Shown: in pieces, positions 16,833-24,942 of the stretch
How the letters are laid out: each line of letters begins with the position of its first letter
Position numbering within the stretch: position 1 is the stretch's first letter
Source: Erwinia tasmaniensis Et1/99
GTDB taxonomy: Bacteria; Pseudomonadota; Gammaproteobacteria; Enterobacterales; Enterobacteriaceae
Reading direction: 5' to 3'
Length of the DNA: 64,000 nt
Assembly: GCF_000026185.1 (NCBI RefSeq)
Contig: NC_010694.1
Coordinates: 682,001 to 746,000 of the forward strand
The notes under the pieces: model-generated
The model's database searches: none
What the model saw: only the letters and a program-made list of their open reading frames with translations
What the model was told of the DNA's origin: nothing
Position numbers and translations under genes: made by a program

Positions 16833-18239
16833 ATGTCACAACAGGACAACAGCCAGACGATGCCCAATGCGCTACCGGTTGGCTACCGATTCAATGAGTT
16901 TGAAATTGAGCAGGTGATTGGCGGCGGCGGCTTTGGCATTGTTTACCGCGCGCGTGACCATCAGCTGGAACGCACCATCGCCATCAAAGAGTTTATGCCC
17001 GCCTCGCTGGCGGTGCGCAATGACGACCTGACGCTGGTACTGCGTAGCGAACACTTCAGCAAGACCTTTCATGCCGGGCTGAACAGCTTTATTCAGGAGG
17101 CGCGCCTGCTGGCGCGCTTTACCCACCCGAACCTGCTGCACGTGCTGCGCTTCTGGGTGCAAAACGATACGGCATACATGGGCACCGCGTTCTACAGCGG
17201 CACCACCCTGTCGCGCCTGCAACAGCAGCGCCCGGAAATCATTAACGAAGCCTGGATCCGCAGGCTGTTGCCGCCGCTGTTTGGTGCCATTAACACCATC
17301 CATCAGGAAGGCTACCTGCATCGCGATATCTCGCTGGACAATATCCAGATCCAGGATAACGGCGTGCCGGTACTGCTGGACTTTGGTTCGGCGCGTAAGG
17401 CGATTGGCAACCTGTCCGATGAAACCGAAACTATGCTCAAGCCGGGTTTTGCCCCGATCGAACAGTACAGCGACGATAACGAAAGCGAGCAGGGCACCTG
17501 GACCGATATCTACGCGCTGGGCGCGGTGCTGCATACGCTGATTGTCGGTTCGCCGCCGCCGGTCAGCGTGGTGCGCAGCATTGAGGATAACTACCGGCCG
17601 CTGGCGCAGCGCCGTCCGGCGGGCTACTCGCTGGCGCTGCTGAGCGCCATCGACCACGCGCTGGCGCTACAGGCGGAAGATCGTCCGCAGACCGTTGACC
17701 AGCTGGCGGCGCTGATGGAGCTGAAAGAATCGGATCTCGACGCCATTCATCAGGTCAACGTCGATGGCCCCGGCACCATGCTGGTGGCGGTGGAGGATGA
17801 AGAACCCACGGCGACGGCGGTGAACAGGCTACAGCGTTACAAGCTGCCGGGGCTGATTGCCGCCGGGGTGCTGGTGGGGATTGGCGTGGGTGCGCTGCTG
17901 AATTCGGGCGGTGACGGTACGCAGCCGCCAACCAGCCAGGCACCGGCAGCGGAGGTGGCCAGCAACGCCCCGGCTGCGGTAGAGCAACCGGCAGTACAGG
18001 CCCCCATGGTGGCACCGCCGCCTGCACCGGTGGCACAGGTGTGGCTACAGCTGGCGCGCGGTGAGCAGGTGGAAATCAACGGCAAGGCCGAAGCGCTGAT
18101 GCCATCCCCCAACGGTTTTGCCACCCTGCAACTGCCGCCGGGTGAATACCAGTTCCGCATCTCCAACGGCCGCCAGACGCGCAGCCAGACCATCACCATC
18201 GAACACGAAGGTGCGTGGCTGTTAAATCCGCAAAGCTGA
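16833..18239 (+). CDS. ppkA: T6SS-associated membrane serine/threonine kinase (PpkA type)
   Basis: The 468-residue product has a cytoplasmic kinase domain with the glycine loop GGGGFGIVYRA at residues 30-40, Lys52 in AIKEF, the catalytic loop YLHRDISLDN and LLDFGSARKA (DFG). After about residue 335 a membrane helix (LPGLIAAGVLVGIGVGALL) leads to a Pro/Ala-rich segment and a small periplasmic domain resembling PEGA repeats (LQLPPGEYQFRISNG). PpkA phosphorylates the FHA protein in response to an envelope signal and turns on T6SS firing; PppA opposes it. All three are encoded in this cluster. Confidence 0.9.
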   Translation: MSQQDNSQTMPNALPVGYRFNEFEIEQVIGGGGFGIVYRARDHQLERTIAIKEFMPASLAVRNDDLTLVLRSEHFSKTFHAGLNSFIQEARLLARFTHPNLLHVLRFWVQNDTAYMGTAFYSGTTLSRLQQQRPEIINEAWIRRLLPPLFGAINTIHQEGYLHRDISLDNIQIQDNGVPVLLDFGSARKAIGNLSDETETMLKPGFAPIEQYSDDNESEQGTWTDIYALGAVLHTLIVGSPPPVSVVRSIEDNYRPLAQRRPAGYSLALLSAIDHALALQAEDRPQTVDQLAALMELKESDLDAIHQVNVDGPGTMLVAVEDEEPTATAVNRLQRYKLPGLIAAGVLVGIGVGALLNSGGDGTQPPTSQAPAAEVASNAPAAVEQPAVQAPMVAPPPAPVAQVWLQLARGEQVEINGKAEALMPSPNGFATLQLPPGEYQFRISNGRQTRSQTITIEHEGAWLLNPQS

Positions 18240-18244
18240 TCCCC

Positions 18245-18264
18245 CGCCCGCCGTTGCGCGGGCG
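18245..18264 (+). terminator. GC hairpin between ppkA and vgrG1
   Basis: A 7-bp stem, CGCCCGC and GCGGGCG, with a 6-base loop is followed by CTGTTTTCC. It starts six bases after the ppkA stop and ends shortly before the vgrG1 ribosome binding site (TGGAG). A very similar GCCCGC/GCGGGC hairpin precedes vgrG2, so it probably came with the duplicated vgrG unit. It is likely a weak terminator or attenuator. Confidence 0.5.
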
Positions 18265-18285
18265 CTGTTTTCCTGGAGTGAATCT

Positions 18286-19800
18286 ATGTTTGACCGTATC
18301 ACCGTACAGCTGCCGATGGACGGGCTGCTGTTCTGGCGTCTTAGTGGACGCGAAGCGCTGTCGCAGTCATTTGAGCTGAGCGTGCAGCTGTTAAGCACCG
18401 ACGCGCGCATCGAGCGCAAGGCGCTGCTCGGCCAGCCGATCGTCATCTCCATCCCCACCCAGGGGATAACGAGCACCCGCTACCTGAATGGTAAAATCAC
18501 CAAAGTCTCGGTCAGCAGCCTGGAGCTGGGCGGCACGCGCTATGCGGTGTATACCCTGATGATGGAGCCGGACCTGTGGCCGCTGAAACGGGATAAAAAC
18601 CTGCGTATTTTCCAGGGGCAGACGGTGCCGCAGATCGTCAAAACCCTGCTCGGCGAGTACAACGTCAGGCTGGAAGACCGCCTGACCGGCAGCTACCGCA
18701 GCTGGGAGTACTGCGTGCAGTACCAGGAGAGCAGCTTTAACTTTATCAGCCGGCTGATGGAGCTGGAGGGGATCTATTACTACTTCCGCCACGAGGCGGA
18801 CGGGCACACGCTGGTGCTGATGGACGCGGCGCAGCAGCACCAGCCGTTCAGCGGCTACGAGGCGATCCCTTACCACGTCACGCCGTCCGGCGGCAGCACC
18901 AGCGCAGAGGGCATCGGGCTGTGGTCGCTGGAGGACAGCGTCACGCCGGGGATGTACAGCATCGACGACTACGACTTCCGCAAGCCGAACGCGTGGATGC
19001 TCCAGGCGCGGCAGAATCCGGCCTCGCCGCAGCCGGGGGCCATCGACGTCTACGACTGGCCGGGCCACTTTGTTGACCACGATCACGGCGAGTTCTACAC
19101 GCGCATCCGCCAGCAGGTGTGGCAGGTGGAGCACCAGCAGATCGGTGCCGCCGGTACCGCGCTGGGGCTGGCGCCGGGCCATACCTTTACGGTGCTGAAC
19201 GCGCCGTTTATCAGCGATAACGGCGAGTACCTGACTACCGAGGCGTACTACGATTTTGAAGAGAATCAGTACGCCAGCGGTGACGGAGCCGGCGGAACAA
19301 AACACAATATCGCCGTCCGCGTGATCCCCTCCGCCGTGACGTTCCGCGCGCAGCCGGAAACGCCGTGGCCGCGCACCCACGGACCGCAGACGGCGAAGGT
19401 AGTGGGGCCGAAGGGCGAGTCGATCTGGACCGATAAATATGGCCGCATCAAGGTGAAGTTTCACTGGGATCGGCTGGCGAAGGGCGACGACACCAGCTCG
19501 TGCTGGGTGCGCGTTTCCAGCGCCTGGGCGGGTCAGGGCTACGGCGGTGTGCAGATCCCGCGCGTGGGCGACGAGGTGGTCGTCGACTTTATCAACGGCG
19601 ATCCGGACCGGCCAATCATCACCGGGCGCGTGTACAACGAGGCGAGCATGCCGCCGTGGGCGCTGCCGGCCGCCGCGACGCAGATGGGCTTTATGAGCCG
19701 CTCGAAGGACGGCACGCCGGACAACGCTAACGCGCTGCGCTTCGAGGATAAGGCGGGCGCGGAGCAGGTGTGGATCCAGGCCGAGCGCAATATGGACACC
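18286..19800 (+). repeat. vgrG direct repeat, copy 1
   Basis: The first 1,515 bases of vgrG1 match the first 1,515 of vgrG2 (22799-24313), apparently without insertions or deletions and with only scattered substitutions, many silent. The offset is 4,513 bases. The match ends abruptly around the codons for WIQAERNMDT (copy 1) and WIHAERNMDT (copy 2). This indicates recent duplication or continuing gene conversion. Confidence 0.93.
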
Positions 19801-20910
19801 CAGGTGAAGAATGACGCCAGCCACAGCGTGGGTAAAAACCACAGTCATTACGTTGGAGAAAGTGAGCTGCACCGGGTAGAGACCGATCGCGTGCACGGCA
19901 TTAAGGGGGCTGAACAGCTGCTAACCGGCAAAGGGAAAAGCGATGCGGCGGCAGAAACCTACGTGATTGGTTCCGGCACCACGCTGCGCCTGGAGTGCGG
20001 TGAAAGCGCCATTGAACTAACCGCCGGCGGGCAGATCAATATTGTGGGCAAGGGCTTTAATTTCTGCGTGGAACAGGATGGCTTTATCAATACCGGCGGT
20101 AAGCTGAATCTGAATGACGGTAGCGCGGCAGCGACCGCCGCGCCGGGCTCATCCCATAAAGCAAATATTACCAGTGCCGTGGAGGCGCTGTTCCCGGCAA
20201 AAAAGGGGAGTAAGCAAGGGACGGCGGTAAAAAAATCACCACCTTCTTCTTCGGATACAGAAAGCCACCGGCGTGGCGACCTTTCAATGAAATATGAGAC
20301 CGGAAGACGTCCAGGCCAATATGCTCAGGCTGCGGCAACTGTCTCATCCGGGAGAGGAGATCCTGGAGGTAAGTCTTATGGTGCTTATCAGCTTGCATCT
20401 TCAGCTAAAGGTGGACATCAGGTGCAGAAGTTTTTGCAAAATGAAGGCGCAAAGTGGACTAAAGAGTTCAGTGGTATGAATCCCGAAAAGTCCGGCTCTT
20501 TTGAGAGTAAATGGAAAGAAATTGCTAACAGTCAACCTGACGAGATGTTCAATGCGCAACATGCTTTTATTGAGCGAACACACTTTAAGCCAGCACTTGA
20601 AAAAGTTTTAGATAGTACGGGTGTTGACCTTTCGTTGAGGAGTGCTGCCGTACAGGACGTTGCATGGTCGACATCTGTCCAGCATGGTAAAGCGGCGGAA
20701 ATGCTGACTCAAGCTGTTAATGAAGTTAAAGCCACAACGCCGGTAGATAATGTTAATTTTGACAGGGAATTTATTAACCAGCTGTACAGCAACAGAACAG
20801 ACTATGTAAATAGCCTTTCTAAGCTAAATGAAAAAACTAAATCTGGATTAGTGAATCGATATCTTGATGAAAAAAACAGTGCGTTTAAAATGTTAACGGA
20901 CCGGATATAA
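18286..20910 (+). CDS. vgrG: evolved VgrG spike protein with C-terminal wall-hydrolase-like domain
   Basis: VgrG trimers form the T6SS spike, and evolved forms carry an effector at the C-terminus. The 874 residues include the gp27-like base (SYRSWEYCVQYQESSFNFIS and a following region) and the gp5-like OB/needle part (DKYGRIKVKFHWDR, SCWVRVSSAWAGQGYG, GDEVVVDFINGDPDRPIITG). From about residue 665 an AT-rich extension begins LSMKYETG and contains GGKSYGAYQLASS and AVQDVAWSTSVQHG. This resembles peptidoglycan-degrading domains of phage tail proteins and VgrG-linked lysins. An LprI-like inhibitor gene begins one base after the stop, as expected for its immunity. Muralytic activity is inferred. 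Confidence 0.88.
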   Translation: MFDRITVQLPMDGLLFWRLSGREALSQSFELSVQLLSTDARIERKALLGQPIVISIPTQGITSTRYLNGKITKVSVSSLELGGTRYAVYTLMMEPDLWPLKRDKNLRIFQGQTVPQIVKTLLGEYNVRLEDRLTGSYRSWEYCVQYQESSFNFISRLMELEGIYYYFRHEADGHTLVLMDAAQQHQPFSGYEAIPYHVTPSGGSTSAEGIGLWSLEDSVTPGMYSIDDYDFRKPNAWMLQARQNPASPQPGAIDVYDWPGHFVDHDHGEFYTRIRQQVWQVEHQQIGAAGTALGLAPGHTFTVLNAPFISDNGEYLTTEAYYDFEENQYASGDGAGGTKHNIAVRVIPSAVTFRAQPETPWPRTHGPQTAKVVGPKGESIWTDKYGRIKVKFHWDRLAKGDDTSSCWVRVSSAWAGQGYGGVQIPRVGDEVVVDFINGDPDRPIITGRVYNEASMPPWALPAAATQMGFMSRSKDGTPDNANALRFEDKAGAEQVWIQAERNMDTQVKNDASHSVGKNHSHYVGESELHRVETDRVHGIKGAEQLLTGKGKSDAAAETYVIGSGTTLRLECGESAIELTAGGQINIVGKGFNFCVEQDGFINTGGKLNLNDGSAAATAAPGSSHKANITSAVEALFPAKKGSKQGTAVKKSPPSSSDTESHRRGDLSMKYETGRRPGQYAQAAATVSSGRGDPGGKSYGAYQLASSAKGGHQVQKFLQNEGAKWTKEFSGMNPEKSGSFESKWKEIANSQPDEMFNAQHAFIERTHFKPALEKVLDSTGVDLSLRSAAVQDVAWSTSVQHGKAAEMLTQAVNEVKATTPVDNVNFDREFINQLYSNRTDYVNSLSKLNEKTKSGLVNRYLDEKNSAFKMLTDRI

Positions 20911-20911
20911 A

Positions 20912-21289
20912 ATGAAAATATTTATTGCTACATTTATTGCACTTCTGTTTTCGTTTACCGTGCAGGCTAAAGAGCTGGCTTATTCTGTCAGCTATAATCA
21001 GTGTATGGATAAAGCGGGCGGGGTAACAGTCTCAATGCGTGATTGTCTTGCGGGTGAAATAATCGTTCAGGATAAAAGGTTGAATGATAATTACAAGAAG
21101 TTTATCTCGGAAATGAGTTCTGATGTGAAAAAGAACTTTATTGATGCGCAGCGCCAGTGGGTAAAATTCAGGGATTTAGACTGTAATGCGTTTGCCTCTC
21201 AGGAAGCCGGTGGAACGCTGTCTGCGGTTATTGCCGATAGCTGCTATCTGAAGATGACGGCGCAACGCGCCGATGATTTTAGCCAGTAA
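20912..21289 (+). CDS. LprI-like (DUF1311) periplasmic protein, putative immunity to VgrG1
   Basis: The 125-residue product has a signal peptide ending VQA. The DUF1311 pattern follows: NQCMDKAGGVTVSMRDCLAGE, DKRLNDNYKKF, DAQRQWVKFRDLDCNAF and IADSCYLKMTAQRADDF, with four conserved cysteines. LprI-family proteins inhibit lysozyme-type enzymes in the periplasm. The start lies one base after the vgrG1 stop, which strongly suggests that this protein blocks the C-terminal domain of VgrG1. A related but frameshifted gene lies at 2780-3180. Confidence 0.85.
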   Translation: MKIFIATFIALLFSFTVQAKELAYSVSYNQCMDKAGGVTVSMRDCLAGEIIVQDKRLNDNYKKFISEMSSDVKKNFIDAQRQWVKFRDLDCNAFASQEAGGTLSAVIADSCYLKMTAQRADDFSQ

Positions 21290-21304
21290 ACCAGGGGCTG
21301 CAGG

Positions 21305-21334
21305 GATAACGGTGGCCATAGCACCACCGTTATC
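21305..21334 (+). terminator. terminator-like hairpin after the vgrG1 immunity gene
   Basis: Perfect 11-bp arms, GATAACGGTGG and CCACCGTTATC, enclose an 8-base loop. ATTTTTCTT follows about seven bases later. This probably ends the vgrG1-inhibitor message, at least partly. Confidence 0.65.
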
Positions 21335-21375
21335 ACTGAAATTTTTCTTGCGCCCGACCCGCTGCGGAAATATAA

Positions 21376-22092
21376 ATGAGTAAAATAGTCAATGGCATTG
21401 CTTTATTAATCGCATTGCTCTCCTTTTCAGTATTTTCCATGCCCGATTTTTCTGGCCACTGGAGTGGTGTGATTAATGATGAAGATGGCACGCCTTATTC
21501 AAAATTATCACTAAAGATAAATCAGATTGCTGATAAATTAAACGGAAGCTATTGTTACGTTACCCAGAAAGGGAACCGCATCGATTGTGCGGACGACAGC
21601 GAAGATAATTTACACGGCAGCGTTATCGGCGATAAAGCAAATATATTGTTTAACTCTACTTTTGGTGGAAAAAATGGCAAGGCTGAACTTTCAATAAATC
21701 ATCGGGGGATGATGTGGAAATTAGTTAGCGATCCCATCGCAGGAGAGTTCTATGCCCCCAAGTCTTTTTCACTTAAAAAAGAAGATGCGAAATTAACCAG
21801 TATGATGAAAACCAGAACGTTTTCGACGGATAGTTTCACAATTACCATTGTGAACGGGTGTGGGGATTTTAATGTATCCTGCCAGGACGTGACTTATTTT
21901 GGTTTACGCAATAAAGATAACAGTAAGATAAAGCTTAGAGGGAGATCCATTGATGATGATAAAACTCATCATGCCACAGGCGCTATTTTTAAAAGTGGCA
22001 TTGTCGAATACCATATCTCTTTTGAACCACCAACGCTAAAAGTCACTCAGGGCAATAAGGTGCTGGTAAACCAGACTGGAAGGTGGATGTGA
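21376..22092 (+). CDS. secreted protein of unknown function between the vgrG copies
   Basis: The 238-residue product has a signal peptide (about 22 residues ending VFSM). An N-terminal half begins PDFSGHWSGVINDEDG, with cysteines in SYCYVTQ and RIDCADD. A second half has cysteines in NGCGDFNVSCQDVTYFG. The many short beta-like strands suggest two beta-sandwich or barrel-like domains. No family is recognised. It is AT-rich and lies between two vgrG genes, a place usually occupied by effectors and immunity genes. With its export signal, an extra periplasmic immunity protein is the most likely role. Confidence 0.55.
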   Translation: MSKIVNGIALLIALLSFSVFSMPDFSGHWSGVINDEDGTPYSKLSLKINQIADKLNGSYCYVTQKGNRIDCADDSEDNLHGSVIGDKANILFNSTFGGKNGKAELSINHRGMMWKLVSDPIAGEFYAPKSFSLKKEDAKLTSMMKTRTFSTDSFTITIVNGCGDFNVSCQDVTYFGLRNKDNSKIKLRGRSIDDDKTHHATGAIFKSGIVEYHISFEPPTLKVTQGNKVLVNQTGRWM

Positions 22093-22220
22093 TCATTAAT
22101 AATAGATCATCGTATGGATAATAAAGGTGATACTATTGTTCGAACTATCTCAATTTTTTGTCTGAACCTGATTTATTCGATCGCCAAATTTAACCGATCC
22201 TGACTAAGATACATTAAATA

Positions 22221-22613
22221 ATGAGAAATATACTTGCTATTACTCTAATCTTTATTTTTTCACTGGCTTTATTCCCAGCAAATTCTCCGCCATTAAGCAA
22301 GTTAGCAATAAATGAAAAGACTTTTCAGATTAAACAAAAAAATGAAGATATTGCCGTACTGATGGTCCATCAGGCGATCCGTGATAACAAATTATCTTCA
22401 TTAAGGGATCACTGTCTGGCTTACGATTTTGATGAGGGATCAGATAAGAATTATTATATTGTTGATGTGCGCGAGGATAAAAAATACGCAATCTGCGGAG
22501 GAGACCCGGACACATCAGTACATCTGTTCAGATTTAAGGTCGATCGTCAAAATCTCTCACTGTTAACTGATGCTGGCACCACTGATGGTTCTTTTTATTC
22601 GGTAAAGAAATAG
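22221..22613 (+). CDS. small secreted protein, possible immunity protein
   Basis: The 130-residue product begins with a hydrophobic export signal (MRNILAITLIFIFSLALFPA). The mature part has two cysteines (RDHCLAYDFDEG and YAICGGDPD) and a pattern of alternating strands (NYYIVDVRED, HLFRFKVDRQNLSLL). No ribosome binding site is obvious. No family is recognised. Its position between two vgrG genes and its export signal suggest an orphan immunity gene whose effector was lost when vgrG was duplicated or replaced. Confidence 0.5.
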   Translation: MRNILAITLIFIFSLALFPANSPPLSKLAINEKTFQIKQKNEDIAVLMVHQAIRDNKLSSLRDHCLAYDFDEGSDKNYYIVDVREDKKYAICGGDPDTSVHLFRFKVDRQNLSLLTDAGTTDGSFYSVKK

Positions 22614-22760
22614 CTTTTTTCTTAAGATTGCCATTGTTGAAGATATAAAATTAACCTGGTGGTGCGCTGAAAATAGATCAAAGAAAACAGGCGGCCGTTA
22701 TTGTCGATAATCAAAATAACCCACGCGCCCGGCGGCTAAAACCACAGAATTAAAGACCAC

Positions 22761-22778
22761 GCCCGCCAACCTGCGGGC
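22761..22778 (+). terminator. GC hairpin upstream of vgrG2
   Basis: Arms GCCCGC and GCGGGC with a 6-base loop (CAACCT) are followed by GCCGTTTTAAGGAGAG, so the hairpin ends near the vgrG2 ribosome binding site. It matches the position and sequence of the hairpin upstream of vgrG1. Confidence 0.45.
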
Positions 22779-22798
22779 GCCGTTTTAAGGAGAGAGTT

Positions 22799-24313
22799 AT
22801 GTTTGACCGTATCACCGTCCAGCTGCCGATGGACGGGCTGCTGTTCTGGCGTCTTAGCGGGCGCGAAGCGCTGTCGCACTCATTTGAGCTGAGCGTACAG
22901 CTGTTAAGCACCGACGCGCGCATCGAGCGCAAGGCGCTGCTCGGCCAGCCGATCGTCATCTCCATCCCCACCCAGGGGATAATGAGCACCCGCTACCTGA
23001 ACGGTAAAATCACCAAAGTCTCGGTCAGCAGCCTGGAGCTGGGCGGCACGCGCTATGCGGTGTATACCCTGATGATGGAGCCGGACCTGTGGCCGCTGAA
23101 ACGGGATAAAAACCTGCGTATTTTCCAGGGGCAGACGGTGCCGCAGATCGTCAAAACCCTGCTCGGCGAGTACAACGTCAGGCTGGAAGACCGCCTGACC
23201 GGCAGCTACCGCAGCTGGGAGTACTGCGTGCAGTACCAGGAGAGCAGCTTTAACTTTATCAGCCGGCTGATGGAGCTGGAGGGGATCTATTACTACTTCC
23301 GCCACGAGGCGGACGGGCACACGCTGGTGCTGATGGACGCGGCGGCGCAGCATCAGCCGTTCAGCGGCTACGAGGCGATCCCTTACCACGTCACGCCGTC
23401 CGGCGGCAGCACCAGCGCAGAGGGCATCGGGTTGTGGTCGCTGGAGGACAGCGTCACGCCGGGGATGTACAGCATCGACGACTACGACTTCCGCAAGCCG
23501 AACGCGTGGATGCTCCAGGCGCGGCAGAATCCGGCCTCGCCGCAGCCGGGGGCCATCGACGTCTACGACTGGCCGGGCCACTTTGTCGACCACGAGCACG
23601 GCGAGTTCTACACGCGCATCCGCCAGGAGGTGTGGCAGGTGGAGCACCAGCAGATCGGTGCCGCCGGTACCGCGCTGGGGCTGGCGCCGGGCCATACCTT
23701 TACGGTGCTGAACGCGCCGTTTATCAGCGATAACGGCGAGTACCTGACTACCGAGGCGTACTACGATTTTGAAGAGAATCAGTACGCCAGCGGCGACGGT
23801 GCCGGCGGAACAAAACACAATATCGCCATCCGCGTGATCCCCTCCGCCGTAACGTTCCGCGCACAGCCGGACACGCCGTGGCCGCGCACCCACGGGCCGC
23901 AGACGGCGAAGGTGGTGGGGCCGGAGGGCGAGTCGATCTGGACCGATAAATATGGCCGCATCAAGGTGAAGTTTCACTGGGATCGGCTGGCGAAGGGCGA
24001 CGACACCAGCTCGTGCTGGGTGCGCGTTTCCAGCGCCTGGGCGGGTCAGGGCTACGGCGGTGTGCAGATCCCGCGCGTGGGCGACGAGGTGGTCGTCGAC
24101 TTTATCAACGGCGATCCGGACCGGCCAATCATCACCGGGCGCGTGTACAACGAGGCGAGCATGCCGCCGTGGGCGCTGCCGGCCGCCGCGACGCAGATGG
24201 GCTTTATGAGCCGCTCGAAGGACGGCACGCCGGACAACGCTAACGCGCTGCGCTTCGAGGATAAGGCGGGCGCGGAGCAGGTGTGGATCCATGCTGAGCG
24301 CAATATGGACACC
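22799..24313 (+). repeat. vgrG direct repeat, copy 2
   Basis: This is the partner of 18286-19800 at an offset of 4,513 bases. Differences include a few codons (such as SHSFELS versus SQSFELS, and MSTRYL versus TSTRYL). Recombination between the two copies would delete or duplicate the 4.5 kb holding the VgrG1 tail, its LprI-like partner and two secreted proteins. Confidence 0.93.
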
Positions 24314-24940
24314 GAAATTGAGAACGACGAAACGCGACTGGTTGGTAGCAACCGCAGTAAAACTATTGGTGGTAATGAAACCACACAGGTGAAGAAAGAT
24401 CGCACCGAAACGGTTGACCAGAATGAAACGATCACTATCCACCAGAACCGTACTGAAACCGTAGACGGCAATGAAACCATCACCGTGCACAGTAACCGGA
24501 CTGAAACGGTGGATAAGAATGAAAAAGTGCGCATCGGGCAGAATCAATCGGTCAGTATTAATGGTAATCAATCATTGCAGGTAGATCGGGCAAAAACAGA
24601 AACTATCGTGCTGGCTTCAATGCTGAACGTGGGCCTGGCGCAAAATACCAATATTGGCGCGGCTTATCTCCTCAACGTTGGCGCTGGCTGGGTGACCACC
24701 ACTGGCGCAATGCAAATACATAACGTGGGGATGAAATATTCGGTTAACAGCGGCAAGGATATCAACCTTTCAGCTGGGACGACCGCCGACTACAGTGCGG
24801 AAGATAAAATCTCGCTGGTATGCGGCGAGGCGGCAATTGTACTGGAAAAGGATGGCACCATCACGCTTAGCGGCAGCAAAATCAAGCTGGTTGGTGAGAA
24901 GATGATTGATCTGGACGGCACACAGATAGATATCAACTGA
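22799..24940 (+). CDS. vgrG: VgrG spike protein, standard length
   Basis: The 713-residue product shares its first 505 or so residues almost exactly with VgrG1. It then carries a needle-like region of short repeats, for example NETTQVKKDRTETVDQNETI and NRTETVDGNETITVHSNRTE, built on a repeating N(Q/R)TETV-type unit. It ends with a DUF2345-like beta part (AAIVLEKDGTITLSGSKIKL). No toxin domain is visible. The next two genes encode a DUF2169 adaptor and a PAAR-like lipase, so this VgrG probably delivers that lipase, and perhaps the Rhs protein further downstream. Confidence 0.93.
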   Translation: MFDRITVQLPMDGLLFWRLSGREALSHSFELSVQLLSTDARIERKALLGQPIVISIPTQGIMSTRYLNGKITKVSVSSLELGGTRYAVYTLMMEPDLWPLKRDKNLRIFQGQTVPQIVKTLLGEYNVRLEDRLTGSYRSWEYCVQYQESSFNFISRLMELEGIYYYFRHEADGHTLVLMDAAAQHQPFSGYEAIPYHVTPSGGSTSAEGIGLWSLEDSVTPGMYSIDDYDFRKPNAWMLQARQNPASPQPGAIDVYDWPGHFVDHEHGEFYTRIRQEVWQVEHQQIGAAGTALGLAPGHTFTVLNAPFISDNGEYLTTEAYYDFEENQYASGDGAGGTKHNIAIRVIPSAVTFRAQPDTPWPRTHGPQTAKVVGPEGESIWTDKYGRIKVKFHWDRLAKGDDTSSCWVRVSSAWAGQGYGGVQIPRVGDEVVVDFINGDPDRPIITGRVYNEASMPPWALPAAATQMGFMSRSKDGTPDNANALRFEDKAGAEQVWIHAERNMDTEIENDETRLVGSNRSKTIGGNETTQVKKDRTETVDQNETITIHQNRTETVDGNETITVHSNRTETVDKNEKVRIGQNQSVSINGNQSLQVDRAKTETIVLASMLNVGLAQNTNIGAAYLLNVGAGWVTTTGAMQIHNVGMKYSVNSGKDINLSAGTTADYSAEDKISLVCGEAAIVLEKDGTITLSGSKIKLVGEKMIDLDGTQIDIN

Positions 24941-24942
24941 TT

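Noticed and set aside
18391..19896. 501-codon open frame opposite vgrG1 (and a 555-codon one opposite vgrG2 at 22904-24571)
   Set aside because: They mirror the codon pattern of the GC-rich vgrG genes, give arginine/histidine/valine-rich sequence of low complexity and have no ribosome binding site.
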